The notes: generated by a model from the letters alone, not told the origin. Numbered from the stretch's first letter, positions 8,799-18,955 are shown. The stretch: 64,000 nucleotides of DNA from Deltaproteobacteria bacterium HGW-Deltaproteobacteria-2 (GCA_002840505.1 PHBC01000001.1:561901-625900), one strand, 5' to 3'. Numbers and translations are program-made.

Positions 8799-9746
8799 TT
8801 AATTTTTCTGAAAATGCCAAAAGATTAACTTGGAATACATGATCAATTTATATCGCAACTTTTTGTTCAGGCCTAAAGTCAAAACAACAAAAATAAAATT
8901 GGAAACTCCATTAGCCAATAACCGCAAAAAAATTATGCCGGTGGCTAAATAACAATAAAGAAGATTGTGCCATTTTCTTAAAAATTGATAACGTGAACGA
9001 TAAAACTCGATGCGTGAGTTTATATTGTGTCCAATACTTTGCCCCTGTAAATGATAAATAAGGGCATCCGGCACCTGATAAATTTTCCAGCCTTTAAGGC
9101 GCATTGTGTAAGCCAAATCGGTTTCTTCAAAAAAGAAGAAGTACCGTTCGTCAAAAAAACCTGCCTCATCCAATGCTTTTTTCCTGATCATCATGCAGGC
9201 GCCAATTGCTGAATCAACTTCAATAGGGGATGTGTGTTTGTATCTTTTACTTGGAAACCAGCCGGGAAACAGGAATTCCAAAAGTGAAGTATTGGCGGCA
9301 AGCGTAAGCAAACTGGGGAATGAAGCAACGGAGTTTTGTTTGCTACCGTCGGCATTCAACAACTGACCGCAGACAATTGCAGCCTTTTCATTAACCTCAC
9401 AAAAATTCCATATTTTTTTAACTGCCTCAGATGTTAATACAGTATCCGTATTCAACAAAAGTGCGTATTTACCTTTCATCTCCGCAAATGCCTGATTATT
9501 TGCCGCTCCAAATCCTTTATTTTCTTTATTGATTATTCTGATAACGGAAGTAAATTCTCTCTCCAACATCTCGATAGAACCATCGGCGGACGCGTTATCA
9601 ACGACGATGACCTCAAAATTCAGATCATGTATAGTTTGATATATTGATTTAAGACAATTTTTCAGGAGATCTTTTGTGTTCCAGTTGACAATAATTATTG
9701 ATATATCAATCTTATTATCCGAATGATTACCATAGCGTTTATTCAT
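8799..9746 (-). CDS. GT2 family glycosyltransferase (rhamnosyltransferase-like)
   Basis: A 315-residue family 2 transferase. IDISIIIVNWNTKDLLKNCL near residue 13, VVDNASADGSIEML near 45, NKGFGAANNQAF near 75, LLNTDTVL near 96 (DXD-like) and FFFFEETDLAYTMRLKGW near 205 follow the family order. The basic, hydrophobic C-terminus may bind the membrane surface. It lies 3 bp downstream of the WaaE-like gene on the same strand, so both are probably translated from one message. It would add one sugar to an LPS or O-antigen precursor; donor unknown. Confidence 0.9.
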   Translation of the reverse strand: MNKRYGNHSDNKIDISIIIVNWNTKDLLKNCLKSIYQTIHDLNFEVIVVDNASADGSIEMLEREFTSVIRIINKENKGFGAANNQAFAEMKGKYALLLNTDTVLTSEAVKKIWNFCEVNEKAAIVCGQLLNADGSKQNSVASFPSLLTLAANTSLLEFLFPGWFPSKRYKHTSPIEVDSAIGACMMIRKKALDEAGFFDERYFFFFEETDLAYTMRLKGWKIYQVPDALIYHLQGQSIGHNINSRIEFYRSRYQFLRKWHNLLYCYLATGIIFLRLLANGVSNFIFVVLTLGLNKKLRYKLIMYSKLIFWHFQKN

Positions 9747-9749
9747 TTC

Positions 9750-10520
9750 CTACCTACCGCCACGGTTTATTTTTACAAGTTCGCTCAATTTTGCGTATTT
9801 AAAAAATTTATTAACTGCATCGGTCACTGCAAGAGTAAGCCCCTGTCTGCCATCCAAAATACCCAACCTTAAAAAATAATCCTGATTAAAGGTAAATAAC
9901 GCGCGCATAAAAGCTGAAAATACTGACGAATGCTTCCCACCTTTGAAAGCTTCCTGGGCTCCCAGCGTCGAATATTTGTCAATCTTCTGAATTATCTTAC
10001 TTAAACTGCTTTCCGTATAATGTTCAATGGGAACATTAAGTTCTCCTACAATACCAATTACTTCCACGGCCTCATGGACTTGAGCAGAAGTCATTCTACC
10101 TTTTTCTTTTCGAAAAAGCCGGATAATGCGATCAGGCCACCAACCGGCATGTTTAATCCATCGTCCTTGAAAATAGTTTTTCCGGGGGAAACTGAAACCT
10201 GCTTCCTCTACATCAGGATCAATGACAATTTGTTTTATTATATCCGCTGTTTCAGAAGGGATCCGTTCGTCGGCATCAAGAACTAAAATCCAGGGCAAAC
10301 GGCACTTTTCGATTGCCAATTGTTTCTGCCGGCCGAAACCGTGCCACCCTTCAGGATAGATTTCACAACCGAATTCAGCAGCAAGTTCCAGTGTCCTATC
10401 GGTGCTTCCGGAGTCAACAACAACAATCTGGTCTGCAAAAGAAATGCTCTGCAGACAGGAACGAATATTCTCTTCTTCATTCTTCGTTATTATAGCTATG
10501 GAAAGAGGAATTTTTTCCAA
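9750..10520 (-). CDS. WaaE/KdtX-type GT2 glycosyltransferase
   Basis: A 256-residue GT2 enzyme of the WaaE/KdtX group, which acts on the LPS inner core. LSIAIITKNEEENIRSCL at the start, VVVDSGSTDRTLELA near 34, GFGRQKQLAIEKC near 61 and ILVLDADERI near 78 (the DXD site) are characteristic, as is WWPDRIIRLFRK near 125. Known members add glucose to heptose I of the core. It is the first gene of the minus-strand cluster; the 262-bp gap to the divergent gene at 10783 should hold promoters for both directions, but I saw no convincing -35/-10 pair there. Confidence 0.88.
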   Translation of the reverse strand: MEKIPLSIAIITKNEEENIRSCLQSISFADQIVVVDSGSTDRTLELAAEFGCEIYPEGWHGFGRQKQLAIEKCRLPWILVLDADERIPSETADIIKQIVIDPDVEEAGFSFPRKNYFQGRWIKHAGWWPDRIIRLFRKEKGRMTSAQVHEAVEVIGIVGELNVPIEHYTESSLSKIIQKIDKYSTLGAQEAFKGGKHSSVFSAFMRALFTFNQDYFLRLGILDGRQGLTLAVTDAVNKFFKYAKLSELVKINRGGR

Positions 10521-10782
10521 ATATTTCTCCTCGGAAAACAGTTTTATTTATCATTCCTTCAGGCAGTAATCTATAATTTATTTGACTATTTGACTGCTAT
10601 AACATAAGCACAAATATGGAAATGGTGCAAATCATAAAAATGCTTGATGCGATCATTTTTTATATCAGGCAGTAAAAGCACTGCGCTCTGAACTGAAATT
10701 AACATACTATAAAAATAAATTTAAAACTGACTCATTAAAAAATGAATTTTATTTATTATTATAGTCTAACGGATTAGATTAT

Positions 10783-12411
10783 ATGATTTCTCAAAAGGAC
10801 GGCAAACCAATCATCAGCCATCTTGTAATTCTCGTCTTTTCTGCCTTGGCAATCCGTGTTTTTTCTTTTACCCACACTATGATGATGAATCTGGATGGTC
10901 CTATTTACATCCATCAGGCCAGAGCCCTCTATTATGGTCTATGGGAGAACATCAATAACTGCTCCGGGGTGGACTGGCTTACACTATATTCCATCCTTAT
11001 TGCCGCGGTTTATCCAATTGCCGGTGACTGGATGCATGGGGCAATGGCCGTCAACCTCATTTTCGGAACATTGATGATTATTCCGCTCTATCTTTTCCTG
11101 CGTCGTTTCCTCGATGAGAAAACGAGCTTCCTTACGACCTTTATTTTTGTAATGCTTCCTGTGTTCGTTGATCAGAGTGTCAATGTTATACGTGATCCAT
11201 CTTCGTGGTTTTTTGCTGTTCTGGGATTATACCTTCTGGTCTATGATGATGAAAGAGACACTCCTTTCTTTCTTATCCTCAGCAGTCTTTCCTTTATAAT
11301 GGCAACGGCAACACGTATCGAAAACATCGCTTTTATAATAGGCGGTTGTATTTATATTTTCATGGTTTTCAAAAATCGCAAATTAAAAGCCTTGTTTCTC
11401 TTTCTTTCACCGATTATTTTGGCGGTTTCATTATTTATAGTAATCCAACTAATCCGCCACCCGGGTAGTTTTTACTGGTATCGATTTCACGAGATTCCTT
11501 TGTCCATCATTAATTTATTTGATAATTATCGCCATCTGGAGATAAACCTAACGCCACTTGTTCTCAATCCTCCTCCAGGCATTCCCATTGAATTCATGAG
11601 ATATTCAAGGACACTAATCTGGTTTATCGCTTTGGGTGTTGTCCTGCAAAGCGCCATGGAAGCCTTCTTTTATCCTTTTTTCCTTCTCCTGCTTCTGGGT
11701 CTTACAGGGTTAAAGAACAGAATGCGAACAGACCGGCGAATTTTATCACTGGTGATCATTGCAGCCATCAGTGCAGTTGTTTTGTATATTTACTGCCTGA
11801 ATATATGGTCCATGGAAAACCGGAGATTGATAATGGTTATCCTTCCTTCCGCAGTCTTTATGGGTTTCGGTGTGGAAAAGCTGATTAACTGGCTGCATAA
11901 AAAATTCGGTTTATCTGATTCCATAGGAGTTATTGTGCTTTGCCTGCTTGTACTTATATTGACGCTGCCCAAAGATCTAAAAGTCCGGGAAGCAGATAAA
12001 CTGGTTTATAAAGAAATTGGCGAGACAATTGCCCGTCTGGATGGTGGTTCCGGCGTCATCGAAATGATCACACTCGGAAATGCTTTGCGTTGGAACGATT
12101 ACTATGCAAATCTCCATGTTCAGGGAGCGCCGTGTCCGGAAAAATACAGCGGCTGGCAAGATAAAAGCATTATCGGTAGCAGCTATGACGATTTTATTCA
12201 CAATATGCGGATGCGAAATATCCGTTATATTGTATGGGAAGAGAAAAATTGGCCCAGGAAAAAGTTTGCTTTTTTACAATCTTTACGGCCAACGGATTTA
12301 ATAAAATTGAAAGAATGGAGTCATCAGGACACGGGAAGGATAATACTTTACGAAGTCCTGTATCAGAAAAAAACCGATACAGATTCGCATTATCCTTTGG
12401 AAGTTGAATGA
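10783..12411 (+). CDS. GT-C/ArnT-like integral membrane glycosyltransferase
   Basis: A 542-residue protein with roughly ten membrane segments over the first 400 residues and a soluble C-terminal domain. The first periplasmic loop carries an acidic site, MNLDGPIYIHQARALYYGLW, as in GT39/ArnT-type enzymes, and TATRIENIAF near residue 178 resembles the conserved arginine/glutamate segment. Such proteins use a polyprenyl-phosphate sugar on the periplasmic side to decorate lipid A, LPS or proteins. The DPM1-like enzyme at 1700 could make its donor. It opens the plus-strand cluster; the next gene begins 54 bp downstream. Specific family assignment is moderate. Confidence 0.75.
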   Translation: MISQKDGKPIISHLVILVFSALAIRVFSFTHTMMMNLDGPIYIHQARALYYGLWENINNCSGVDWLTLYSILIAAVYPIAGDWMHGAMAVNLIFGTLMIIPLYLFLRRFLDEKTSFLTTFIFVMLPVFVDQSVNVIRDPSSWFFAVLGLYLLVYDDERDTPFFLILSSLSFIMATATRIENIAFIIGGCIYIFMVFKNRKLKALFLFLSPIILAVSLFIVIQLIRHPGSFYWYRFHEIPLSIINLFDNYRHLEINLTPLVLNPPPGIPIEFMRYSRTLIWFIALGVVLQSAMEAFFYPFFLLLLLGLTGLKNRMRTDRRILSLVIIAAISAVVLYIYCLNIWSMENRRLIMVILPSAVFMGFGVEKLINWLHKKFGLSDSIGVIVLCLLVLILTLPKDLKVREADKLVYKEIGETIARLDGGSGVIEMITLGNALRWNDYYANLHVQGAPCPEKYSGWQDKSIIGSSYDDFIHNMRMRNIRYIVWEEKNWPRKKFAFLQSLRPTDLIKLKEWSHQDTGRIILYEVLYQKKTDTDSHYPLEVE

Positions 12412-12465
12412 TGTTACGCTATCTACAAGCAAACATTTGAAGAAAAAAAGGACGACAAAAGAAAA

Positions 12466-13407
12466 ATGATTAACATCTTAATCGGAATCCCTGTTCTGAA
12501 TAATATAGAAATCACCAGAGCATGCTTGCAGCATCTTTATCGAAACACTGAAACGAGCAAATTGGATCTGAACGTTTCTGTTTTGATTATCGATAACGGA
12601 TCAGAAATTGACATTGAACGTATTCTGAGAAGTGAATTTAAAGAAAAAGCTTTCCCGATTTATTTTTTAAGAAATCCTCAAAATGCAGGTGTAGCTGTTG
12701 CGTGGAATCAGATATTAAAGTTTTCTCCGGAGCAAAGAAAAGAGAATTGTTTCTGCTACAATTATTATGTCATATCTAATAATGATGCCCTTTTCGGCGT
12801 GGATTGGTTACAGCCGCTTGTAGAAGCAATGGAAAACGACAAAGCTATCGGCTGGATTTCCGCCATGGAAAACGGTTCTCCTGTTCTAAGTGAATTAATT
12901 GAAGCTCATTCGTTATCAAAAAAATATCGGGTCGATCCCAAGAAACCATATACGACCCAAGTCATTAACAAAGGGCTGGATTTGATCTATGAGAAATGGG
13001 GTGGTTACGAAGCTTTTTGCCGGCTTGTAAAGGGCAAACCTCTGCCTCTTTTTGTTCCTTTTAAAAAAGAAGGACGATCTGCGGTTTGCTTTATGGTCAG
13101 ACCGGCTATGGTAGAACAAATTGGGTTTTTTGATGAGGGCTTCGCCCCCATCGGAATCTCAGAAGATCTGGAATATTTTCTGAGAATAGAACGTATATTG
13201 ATGCCGCTCTGGCTGACTGTTGACAGATATCCTGAAGAAGCAAAATGGAAAAACGGCTTCTGCAGCAAGAGCATTGTTCATCACAACTGGTGCAGTACCC
13301 ATCAGGGACCAAAGTTTGACGGCCGGAAATGGGACAAGATGAGAGAAAAGAACTGGCAAGCTAAGTTCGGCAAGTCGAAAAAGTACTACACGGCATTATT
13401 ACCGTAA
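12466..13407 (+). CDS. GT2-like glycosyltransferase
   Basis: A 313-residue protein. INILIGIPVLNNIEITRACL at the start, LIIDNGSEIDIERI near 45, NPQNAGVAVAWNQIL near 72 and ISNNDALFGVDWL near 103 show a GT-A domain with the DXD replaced by an NNDA-type site. FFDEGFAPIGISEDLEYFLR near 224 supplies the late acidic ED motif. The start has a purine-rich AAGGACG upstream. It lies between the GT-C protein and a GT4 enzyme on the same strand, with 43 bp to the latter. It probably acts in LPS or exopolysaccharide assembly; no sugar can be named. Confidence 0.82.
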   Translation: MINILIGIPVLNNIEITRACLQHLYRNTETSKLDLNVSVLIIDNGSEIDIERILRSEFKEKAFPIYFLRNPQNAGVAVAWNQILKFSPEQRKENCFCYNYYVISNNDALFGVDWLQPLVEAMENDKAIGWISAMENGSPVLSELIEAHSLSKKYRVDPKKPYTTQVINKGLDLIYEKWGGYEAFCRLVKGKPLPLFVPFKKEGRSAVCFMVRPAMVEQIGFFDEGFAPIGISEDLEYFLRIERILMPLWLTVDRYPEEAKWKNGFCSKSIVHHNWCSTHQGPKFDGRKWDKMREKNWQAKFGKSKKYYTALLP

Positions 13408-13450
13408 ACAGACTATGATAGTTTTGCTCTCTTCATGAAGGAATTCCATA

Positions 13451-14626
13451 ATGAAAAAAATCGCGTTTGCCATGGAAAAATTCAGCCGGTATGCCGGAGG
13501 AGCGGAATCATACGCAGTTTCTCTGGCAATCACACTTATAAAAAACGACTGGGAAGTACATTTGTTCGGTGAAGGATGGGATGGCGAACCAAAAGAAGCT
13601 CATTTTCACGAAATATCCATACCGAAATTTCTTCCGGCCTGGATAAAACTGCTGTTATTTGCACAAAAGCACAAAAAGATGATTAAACAACAGAGTTTTG
13701 ATGTTGTAATGGGCTTCGGTAATACAATCTACATGAATGTTTATCAGAGCCACGGCGGAGTTCACCAACTGTCGACCGCCAGAAAAGTTTATGCGGAAAA
13801 GAATCCCTTGTTCCGCATTATAAAACGAATTCTTATTTTGTTATCAATCAAACAATGGACCAGAGCGTGGATAGAAGCGGCTCCCTTTCGTCTCAACCCT
13901 AAACCCAGAATCATAGCTATCGCCGACATGATCAAAGAAGACATGCAATCGTTCTTTCACGCCAAGGCGTGTGAAATTGAAATTATATATAATGGTGTCG
14001 ATACCCAACGCTACAACAGCTCATTACAGCAAAGGATGAGAGGAAATTTACGGAATCAATGGGGTGTCGGCGAGAATGATACTGTTTTTTTGTTTGTGTC
14101 CTATGACTTGAAAAAGAAAGGGATTGAGCCTCTTGTTGAAGCCGCCGCAGAGCTAAAAAAAACAGGGAATGACAACTTCAAAATTATCGTGGTTGGAGGA
14201 TCGCCTTACCACTCGCTGACAAAACTTGTAGCACGCCTTCACCTTGAAAATAATGTTATCTTCGCAGGACGGATTAAATCCATTGATGAGTTTTACGCTA
14301 ACAGTGATGCCTTTGTGCTTCCAACGTATTACGATGCATGTTCTCTTGTGGTTATAGAAGCCATGGCCAGCGGCCTCCCCTCTCTTACAACCATATTCAA
14401 TGGCGCCTGCGGCATTATAACCGACGGGAAGAACGGATATGTACTTTCCCATCCGCCTTATTCTTCCGATCTTGCGGACAAGATGCGTTTGTTAATGGAT
14501 AGTAAAAAGCGCCGGGAAATGTCTGAAGAAGCGGCTCTAACCGGGCAGGAATATTCTGCCGAAAGAAATCACCGAGAAATGATGAGAGTGTTTAATGAGG
14601 TGGCAACACTGAAAAAATCACTCTAG
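13451..14626 (+). CDS. GT4 (WaaG-like) glycosyltransferase
   Basis: A 391-residue GT-B protein. The N-terminal domain contains YAGGAESYAVSLAITLIKN and the acceptor-side SHGGVHQLSTARKVY; the C-terminal domain starts near VFLFVSYDLKKKGIEPLVE and carries VLPTYYDACSLVVIEAMASG, where D-x7-E replaces the more common E-x7-E donor motif. This layout matches UDP-glucose:heptosyl-LPS glucosyltransferase I (WaaG) and relatives. It probably adds a hexose to the LPS outer core using a UDP- or GDP-sugar. AAGGAA precedes the ATG. The downstream SGNH protein begins 53 bp later. Confidence 0.88.
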   Translation: MKKIAFAMEKFSRYAGGAESYAVSLAITLIKNDWEVHLFGEGWDGEPKEAHFHEISIPKFLPAWIKLLLFAQKHKKMIKQQSFDVVMGFGNTIYMNVYQSHGGVHQLSTARKVYAEKNPLFRIIKRILILLSIKQWTRAWIEAAPFRLNPKPRIIAIADMIKEDMQSFFHAKACEIEIIYNGVDTQRYNSSLQQRMRGNLRNQWGVGENDTVFLFVSYDLKKKGIEPLVEAAAELKKTGNDNFKIIVVGGSPYHSLTKLVARLHLENNVIFAGRIKSIDEFYANSDAFVLPTYYDACSLVVIEAMASGLPSLTTIFNGACGIITDGKNGYVLSHPPYSSDLADKMRLLMDSKKRREMSEEAALTGQEYSAERNHREMMRVFNEVATLKKSL

Positions 14627-14679
14627 ATTACGTATGTTACCGGATCGATTAACAAATGGCACAAAAGTAGAAAACGATT

Positions 14680-15735
14680 ATGACGATCATTATTTTAATT
14701 GCCACTATTATTACAATTTTCATCATACTGGAAGCCGGAATGTATTGTTTAACTCATTTCCCTACAGTTTTAAGATTGCTTCCCCGTAAACTTCAAAATA
14801 GTATCGGCTATCTTTATATACAAGGTGATAGAAAAATAATACAGTATCAGGATGGTTGTGGCCAGCATAGCCCTGATCTCGGCTATACACTTAAACCGGG
14901 GGAATTTGTTTTTACCGAAATAGAATACAGCAATAAATACAGGATTAATACTCTGGGAGTACGAGATTCAGAAGAATCTCTAACTGCTCCGGAAATTGTG
15001 TTTCTCGGCGATTCGTATACTCTGGGTTGGGGGGTTGACCAGGCAGAAACTTTTGTTAAGCAATTGGAAAACAGGATTAAACGCAAAACCCTCAACACAG
15101 CCATACCGTCTTATGGGACAGTAAGGGAAATGCTTATGCTTCGAAAAGTGGATAGATCTCAATTAAAATGCCTGATCATCCAATACTGCAGTGATGATTA
15201 TGATGAAAACAGGCTTTTTTTCGTTAACGGCAATAGACCGCAAATTATGAGAGCCGCAACATTTAATAATCTTGCCGTACAACACAGCAAGTCAAAATCA
15301 TATTTCCCGGGGAAATATATCGGACTTAAAATAAAAAAAAGAAGGGATGAATGGAAGTTAAAGCAAGAAAAGAAAACAAACGACAACTATTTAAACGATG
15401 TTGATTTGTTCATTCATGTTCTAAAGCAAAACACAGATATACTGGCAAGCCTGCCTATTATCGTTTTCGAAATGAACGGCATAAATCAAACCAATAGGTT
15501 TACCAATGAACTGAGAGGAAAAGCAGCCAAACCTGACCAACCTTTGTTTATCCGTAATATGATCATTCTGGATATGTCACAATATCTTCAAGACCGGAAC
15601 TTTTATGTCCTCGACAGCCACTTAACTGCGACAGGTCATGTCATAGTTGCCGATGTTCTTTACAAAACAATTTTGCAAATAAATATCTTTAAAAAATTTT
15701 CGGCCGATTATTCCGAAAATAAGTTAACAAATTGA
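14680..15735 (+). CDS. SGNH/GDSL hydrolase-like protein with N-terminal membrane anchor
   Basis: A 351-residue protein. Residues 1-28 form a hydrophobic anchor, so the rest is probably periplasmic. Block I is VFLGDSYTLGWGVDQAE near residue 108 with the candidate catalytic Ser in GDSYT, and block V is DSHLTATGHVIVAD near 307, placing Asp and His three residues apart as in SGNH enzymes. In surface-glycan loci such proteins act as acetyl esterases or acetyltransferase partners. It is the first of four SGNH-type proteins in this cluster. The gene runs convergently into a GT2 gene 10 bp away. Substrate unknown. Confidence 0.8.
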   Translation: MTIIILIATIITIFIILEAGMYCLTHFPTVLRLLPRKLQNSIGYLYIQGDRKIIQYQDGCGQHSPDLGYTLKPGEFVFTEIEYSNKYRINTLGVRDSEESLTAPEIVFLGDSYTLGWGVDQAETFVKQLENRIKRKTLNTAIPSYGTVREMLMLRKVDRSQLKCLIIQYCSDDYDENRLFFVNGNRPQIMRAATFNNLAVQHSKSKSYFPGKYIGLKIKKRRDEWKLKQEKKTNDNYLNDVDLFIHVLKQNTDILASLPIIVFEMNGINQTNRFTNELRGKAAKPDQPLFIRNMIILDMSQYLQDRNFYVLDSHLTATGHVIVADVLYKTILQINIFKKFSADYSENKLTN

Positions 15736-15745
15736 ATTGGCGAAT

Positions 15746-16630
15746 TTATTCCTGATGAATTTTTTTCTTTTTAAAATTTAAAAATCTGTTTATATTCGAC
15801 TCAAACTTATGTCTCAATTGTCCCAGGACTCGGGGACCGGCAAGATAGAAGTCTCTCTTGCGCCGACAGGCGGCGGCGAGATGTGCATTTTCAGGATAAG
15901 AAAGTGGGCTGATCACATTATCAACACCTTTTAACGCCGATTCAAAAACGTTGACTGCCGCTCTATAACTATCACGACGATCCAATTTTTTATAAAATGT
16001 CGAAGGCGTTTGCCGATAGACAATATATGGATCGGCCAAACTCCAGATTTCACCTAACGCACCTACACGCAAACATAGTTCATAGTCTTCGCCAATAGGT
16101 GGATCAAGTTTCTCATTATAAAGACCTGCTTGTTCAATAGCTTTTCTCCTGAGCATTAAAGAGGAGTGAATAATATAGTTCTGGCTGAGAAATTTATAAT
16201 AACTTATCTTTCCCAGCCTTTCCTTTTTAAAATATAATGGTGATTTATCCCAACTTTCCATTCCATCCCAAAAATAAGCATTACAACCCAATACGACACA
16301 TTTCGGATTATCATTAAAATACTCTACCTGACATTGCAATTTATCTGGCAGCCACAGATCATCATCATCAAGAATAGCTATAAATTCAGCACTACCCTGT
16401 CTAATAGCGCGATTTCGTGGGATAGTGGGAAATCCCGCGTGAATTCCAGGCAAGTATGTAAAACGATTGTCCTGTAGAAAAGATTTTACAGCATCATAAG
16501 TTTCTTTTGATTCGCCGTCTTCGGCAATCCAGCATTTCCAATGCGGATAACTTTGATTGGCCACACTTTGCAAGGTTTCCTGCAACAGATCGTATCGCTT
16601 GTATGTAGCTACAATAATATCAACATTCAT
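15746..16630 (-). CDS. GT2 family glycosyltransferase
   Basis: A 294-residue family 2 transferase. VDIIVATYKRYDLLQETLQS at the N-terminus, WIAEDGESKETY near 35, IPRNRAIRQGSAEF near 70 and AILDDDDLWLPDKL near 85 (an acidic DXD-type metal site) are clear. PPIGEDYELCLRVG near 177 provides the ED catalytic pair. It is encoded on the opposite strand to its neighbours on the left, ending 10 bp from the SGNH gene, and reads away from the methyltransferase at 16782 by about 150 bp on the same strand. Likely role: adding a sugar to a surface glycan. Confidence 0.88.
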   Translation of the reverse strand: MNVDIIVATYKRYDLLQETLQSVANQSYPHWKCWIAEDGESKETYDAVKSFLQDNRFTYLPGIHAGFPTIPRNRAIRQGSAEFIAILDDDDLWLPDKLQCQVEYFNDNPKCVVLGCNAYFWDGMESWDKSPLYFKKERLGKISYYKFLSQNYIIHSSLMLRRKAIEQAGLYNEKLDPPIGEDYELCLRVGALGEIWSLADPYIVYRQTPSTFYKKLDRRDSYRAAVNVFESALKGVDNVISPLSYPENAHLAAACRRKRDFYLAGPRVLGQLRHKFESNINRFLNFKKKKIHQE

Positions 16631-16781
16631 TTAGATCTTATACTCTTTTTAAATAATGATTCTTGCAACAGATATTATTCTTCAAAATCTATTCCCGCCA
16701 ATAAGAAAAACGATGTTTATTGCAATCCATAAATTTCTTTTAATTTGATACGAATATGTCATTCTCGATCATTATTTAAGT

Positions 16782-17702
16782 TTAGGTAACCGGCTTAGTG
16801 GCTTGGACCAATAGTTGGTGACCATAAGAAGTAAGAAAAAGAGTTTCATCAAGAAGCTTTCTGAAAGGGCGCAGTATGGTTGAACCAGGTGAAAGTTCTT
16901 TTTCGGGATGATAAAGTCTACGTTTGAGATGGAAATCTCTCGTACGGATTTGGATATGCTGAAAACCGGTTTGCATCAGTAGGCGATTCATTGTTTGCGG
17001 CTCAAAGAGAATAATATGATCTGTTCCGTTCAGGTACATCCATTGCGGACCATTGATCTTCATGGAAAGAGAAGCGAAGTTGGTGGTGGATAATTCCAAA
17101 AGGCCACCCGGACGCAAAGACCTGAAAATTCTTTCCACAACTCGGCGGGGAGAGGTTAAATGTTCAATGACATCCGAAAGGCGTACCACATCAAAATAAT
17201 TTTCCGGCGATTCAAACTCTTCGGCTGGAACAGCCATTATCCTACTGGAAACCAATTTTTTTAGATAAGACAAGGCTCTGGTATTAACTTCTACCGCCCA
17301 AGTTTCCCAACCGGCCTCGGCCGCCGCATCCATATACCATCCCCAGCCAGGACCAATGTCCAGGAATCTGTTCAACTGTCGCCAAGGTTCGATTTTGGCT
17401 ACCGCTTTCTTCAGACGTTTTGCTTGGGCGGGCGTTAATTTCTCTTCACCCATTGTCCCCGTACCGTAATGTCTCTGCAATTCTAAATGACGTTTTAGTC
17501 TTGGGCTGACATAGACAAGCCCACAGTTTGTGCAGCGGCAGTGCGGGAACCCTTCTTTGATGAAAAGAACTTGGCGGTTCGTTTCACCGCAGATATCACA
17601 ATCAACTTTAACGGTTTCTTCCTCGACCTCCATAGGCAAAAAAACCTTAATACGCCCGTTCCTATTTATAAGATTATCCTCTATAAAACTTTGTTGTTTC
17701 AT
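16782..17702 (-). CDS. SAM-dependent methyltransferase with N-terminal Zn ribbon
   Basis: A 306-residue protein. An N-terminal zinc-ribbon-like segment has CDICGE near residue 34 and CRCTNCGLVYVSPRL near 53. A class I methyltransferase domain follows with FLDIGPGWGWYMDAAAEAG (motif I, SAM binding) near 113 and VRLSDVIEHLTSPRRV near 172. Proteins with this layout methylate sugars in nucleotide-sugar or glycan pathways, and a second one is encoded at 19140. It lies between a GT2 gene and folD on the minus strand. ATG 17702 gives MKQQSFIEDN. Target sugar is not inferable. Confidence 0.85.
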   Translation of the reverse strand: MKQQSFIEDNLINRNGRIKVFLPMEVEEETVKVDCDICGETNRQVLFIKEGFPHCRCTNCGLVYVSPRLKRHLELQRHYGTGTMGEEKLTPAQAKRLKKAVAKIEPWRQLNRFLDIGPGWGWYMDAAAEAGWETWAVEVNTRALSYLKKLVSSRIMAVPAEEFESPENYFDVVRLSDVIEHLTSPRRVVERIFRSLRPGGLLELSTTNFASLSMKINGPQWMYLNGTDHIILFEPQTMNRLLMQTGFQHIQIRTRDFHLKRRLYHPEKELSPGSTILRPFRKLLDETLFLTSYGHQLLVQATKPVT

Positions 17703-17840
17703 TTTTAAACTTTATGGAAGCCGGTCTTGTCTGTCAAGGTAATTTTGGTTATAAATATTGATTGGACCAAGATTACTGAAATGGGAATTTTTAAAAAGAC
17801 TTTTTTCTGATCGCAATACTTAGATAATCGTAAAATCTCA

Positions 17841-18686
17841 TTAATAACTCAAAACCGCGTTCAGCGTGTTTTTCAAAAGCATCGCCCGCGTCATGGGACC
17901 GACTCCTCCGGGAACGGGGGTAATATATGAAGCTTTCTCCGACACAGCGGCAAAATCAACATCGCCCACAAGCTTTCCGTTGTCCAGACGATTAGTGCCC
18001 ACATCAATCACAACGACACCTTCCTTGACCATGTCGCCTTTAATCATTTGCGCCTTTCCTGCCGCAGCCACCAGAATATCGGCTCTACGGGTTACAGCAG
18101 CAAGATCTTTTGTTTTTGTATGGCAAACTGTAACCGTGGCATTGCGGGACAGCAGCATGAACGACATGGGTTTCCCCACAATATTGCTGCGTCCGACAAC
18201 AACCGCGTCTTTTCCGGATAGTTCTATGCCACTGCGATCAAACAACTCCATTATTCCGTAGGGTGTACAGGAAGGGTGGCATGGTCTGCCGGCAACCAGC
18301 CTGCCGACATTATAAGGGTGAAAGCCGTCTACATCTTTGCGGGGATCAATAGCTTCAATAATATTATCCGGACGAATATGTTTGGGCACAGGAAGCTGCA
18401 CCAGGATACCATGAATAAAATTATCAGCATTCAATTCCCGGATAATGCCAACCAGCTTATCCTCGCTAGTTTCGGCGGGAAGCTTATATTCTCGAGACAA
18501 AAAACCTACTTCGGCACAATCTTGTGCTTTTTTGCCAACATATATTTTGGATGCAGGATCATCCCCTACCAGAATAACAGCCAAACCTGGCACAACGCCC
18601 TTTTGCTCCTTGAGTTCAAGGACATTTTGGCGTACTTCGTTACGAATATTCTGTGCTATTTTATTCCCATCAATAATAATTGCCAT
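17841..18686 (-). CDS. folD: Bifunctional methylene-THF dehydrogenase/methenyl-THF cyclohydrolase
   Basis: A 281-residue protein of normal FolD length. It interconverts 5,10-methylene-, methenyl- and 10-formyl-tetrahydrofolate with NADP in the cytoplasm. Visible signatures are SKIYVGKKAQDCAEVGF (catalytic Tyr and Lys near 49-53), VQLPVPKH, DPRKDVDGFHPYNVGRL and the C-terminal PVPGGVGPMTRAMLL. VVVGRSNIVGKPM is the nucleotide-binding loop. It interrupts the polysaccharide genes but shares strand with the methyltransferase gene downstream. In an anaerobe with one-carbon metabolism it could also serve the Wood-Ljungdahl methyl branch, which is inference. Confidence 0.97.
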   Translation of the reverse strand: MAIIIDGNKIAQNIRNEVRQNVLELKEQKGVVPGLAVILVGDDPASKIYVGKKAQDCAEVGFLSREYKLPAETSEDKLVGIIRELNADNFIHGILVQLPVPKHIRPDNIIEAIDPRKDVDGFHPYNVGRLVAGRPCHPSCTPYGIMELFDRSGIELSGKDAVVVGRSNIVGKPMSFMLLSRNATVTVCHTKTKDLAAVTRRADILVAAAGKAQMIKGDMVKEGVVVIDVGTNRLDNGKLVGDVDFAAVSEKASYITPVPGGVGPMTRAMLLKNTLNAVLSY

Positions 18687-18955
18687 TTACCTTTTCTCCA
18701 AGCCGACATCATATATATAAAATATAAACCTTATTAAAAGTGGAAAAAGTATAGGTTAAAAAAACAGCGCGGGCAAGTAAAAACAATCAAAGATAACTTA
18801 TATATTTTCTTTCAAAAAGTTATCTGAAATTATAACTTGCATTGAGCAAAACATGCCTTTTTCATTAAAAATAAAATACACTATGATATATTAAAAAAGC
18901 TTGAAACCAATCACCAGTTATGTAAAAGTTCCCTTAGAATTATTGTCTTATTATT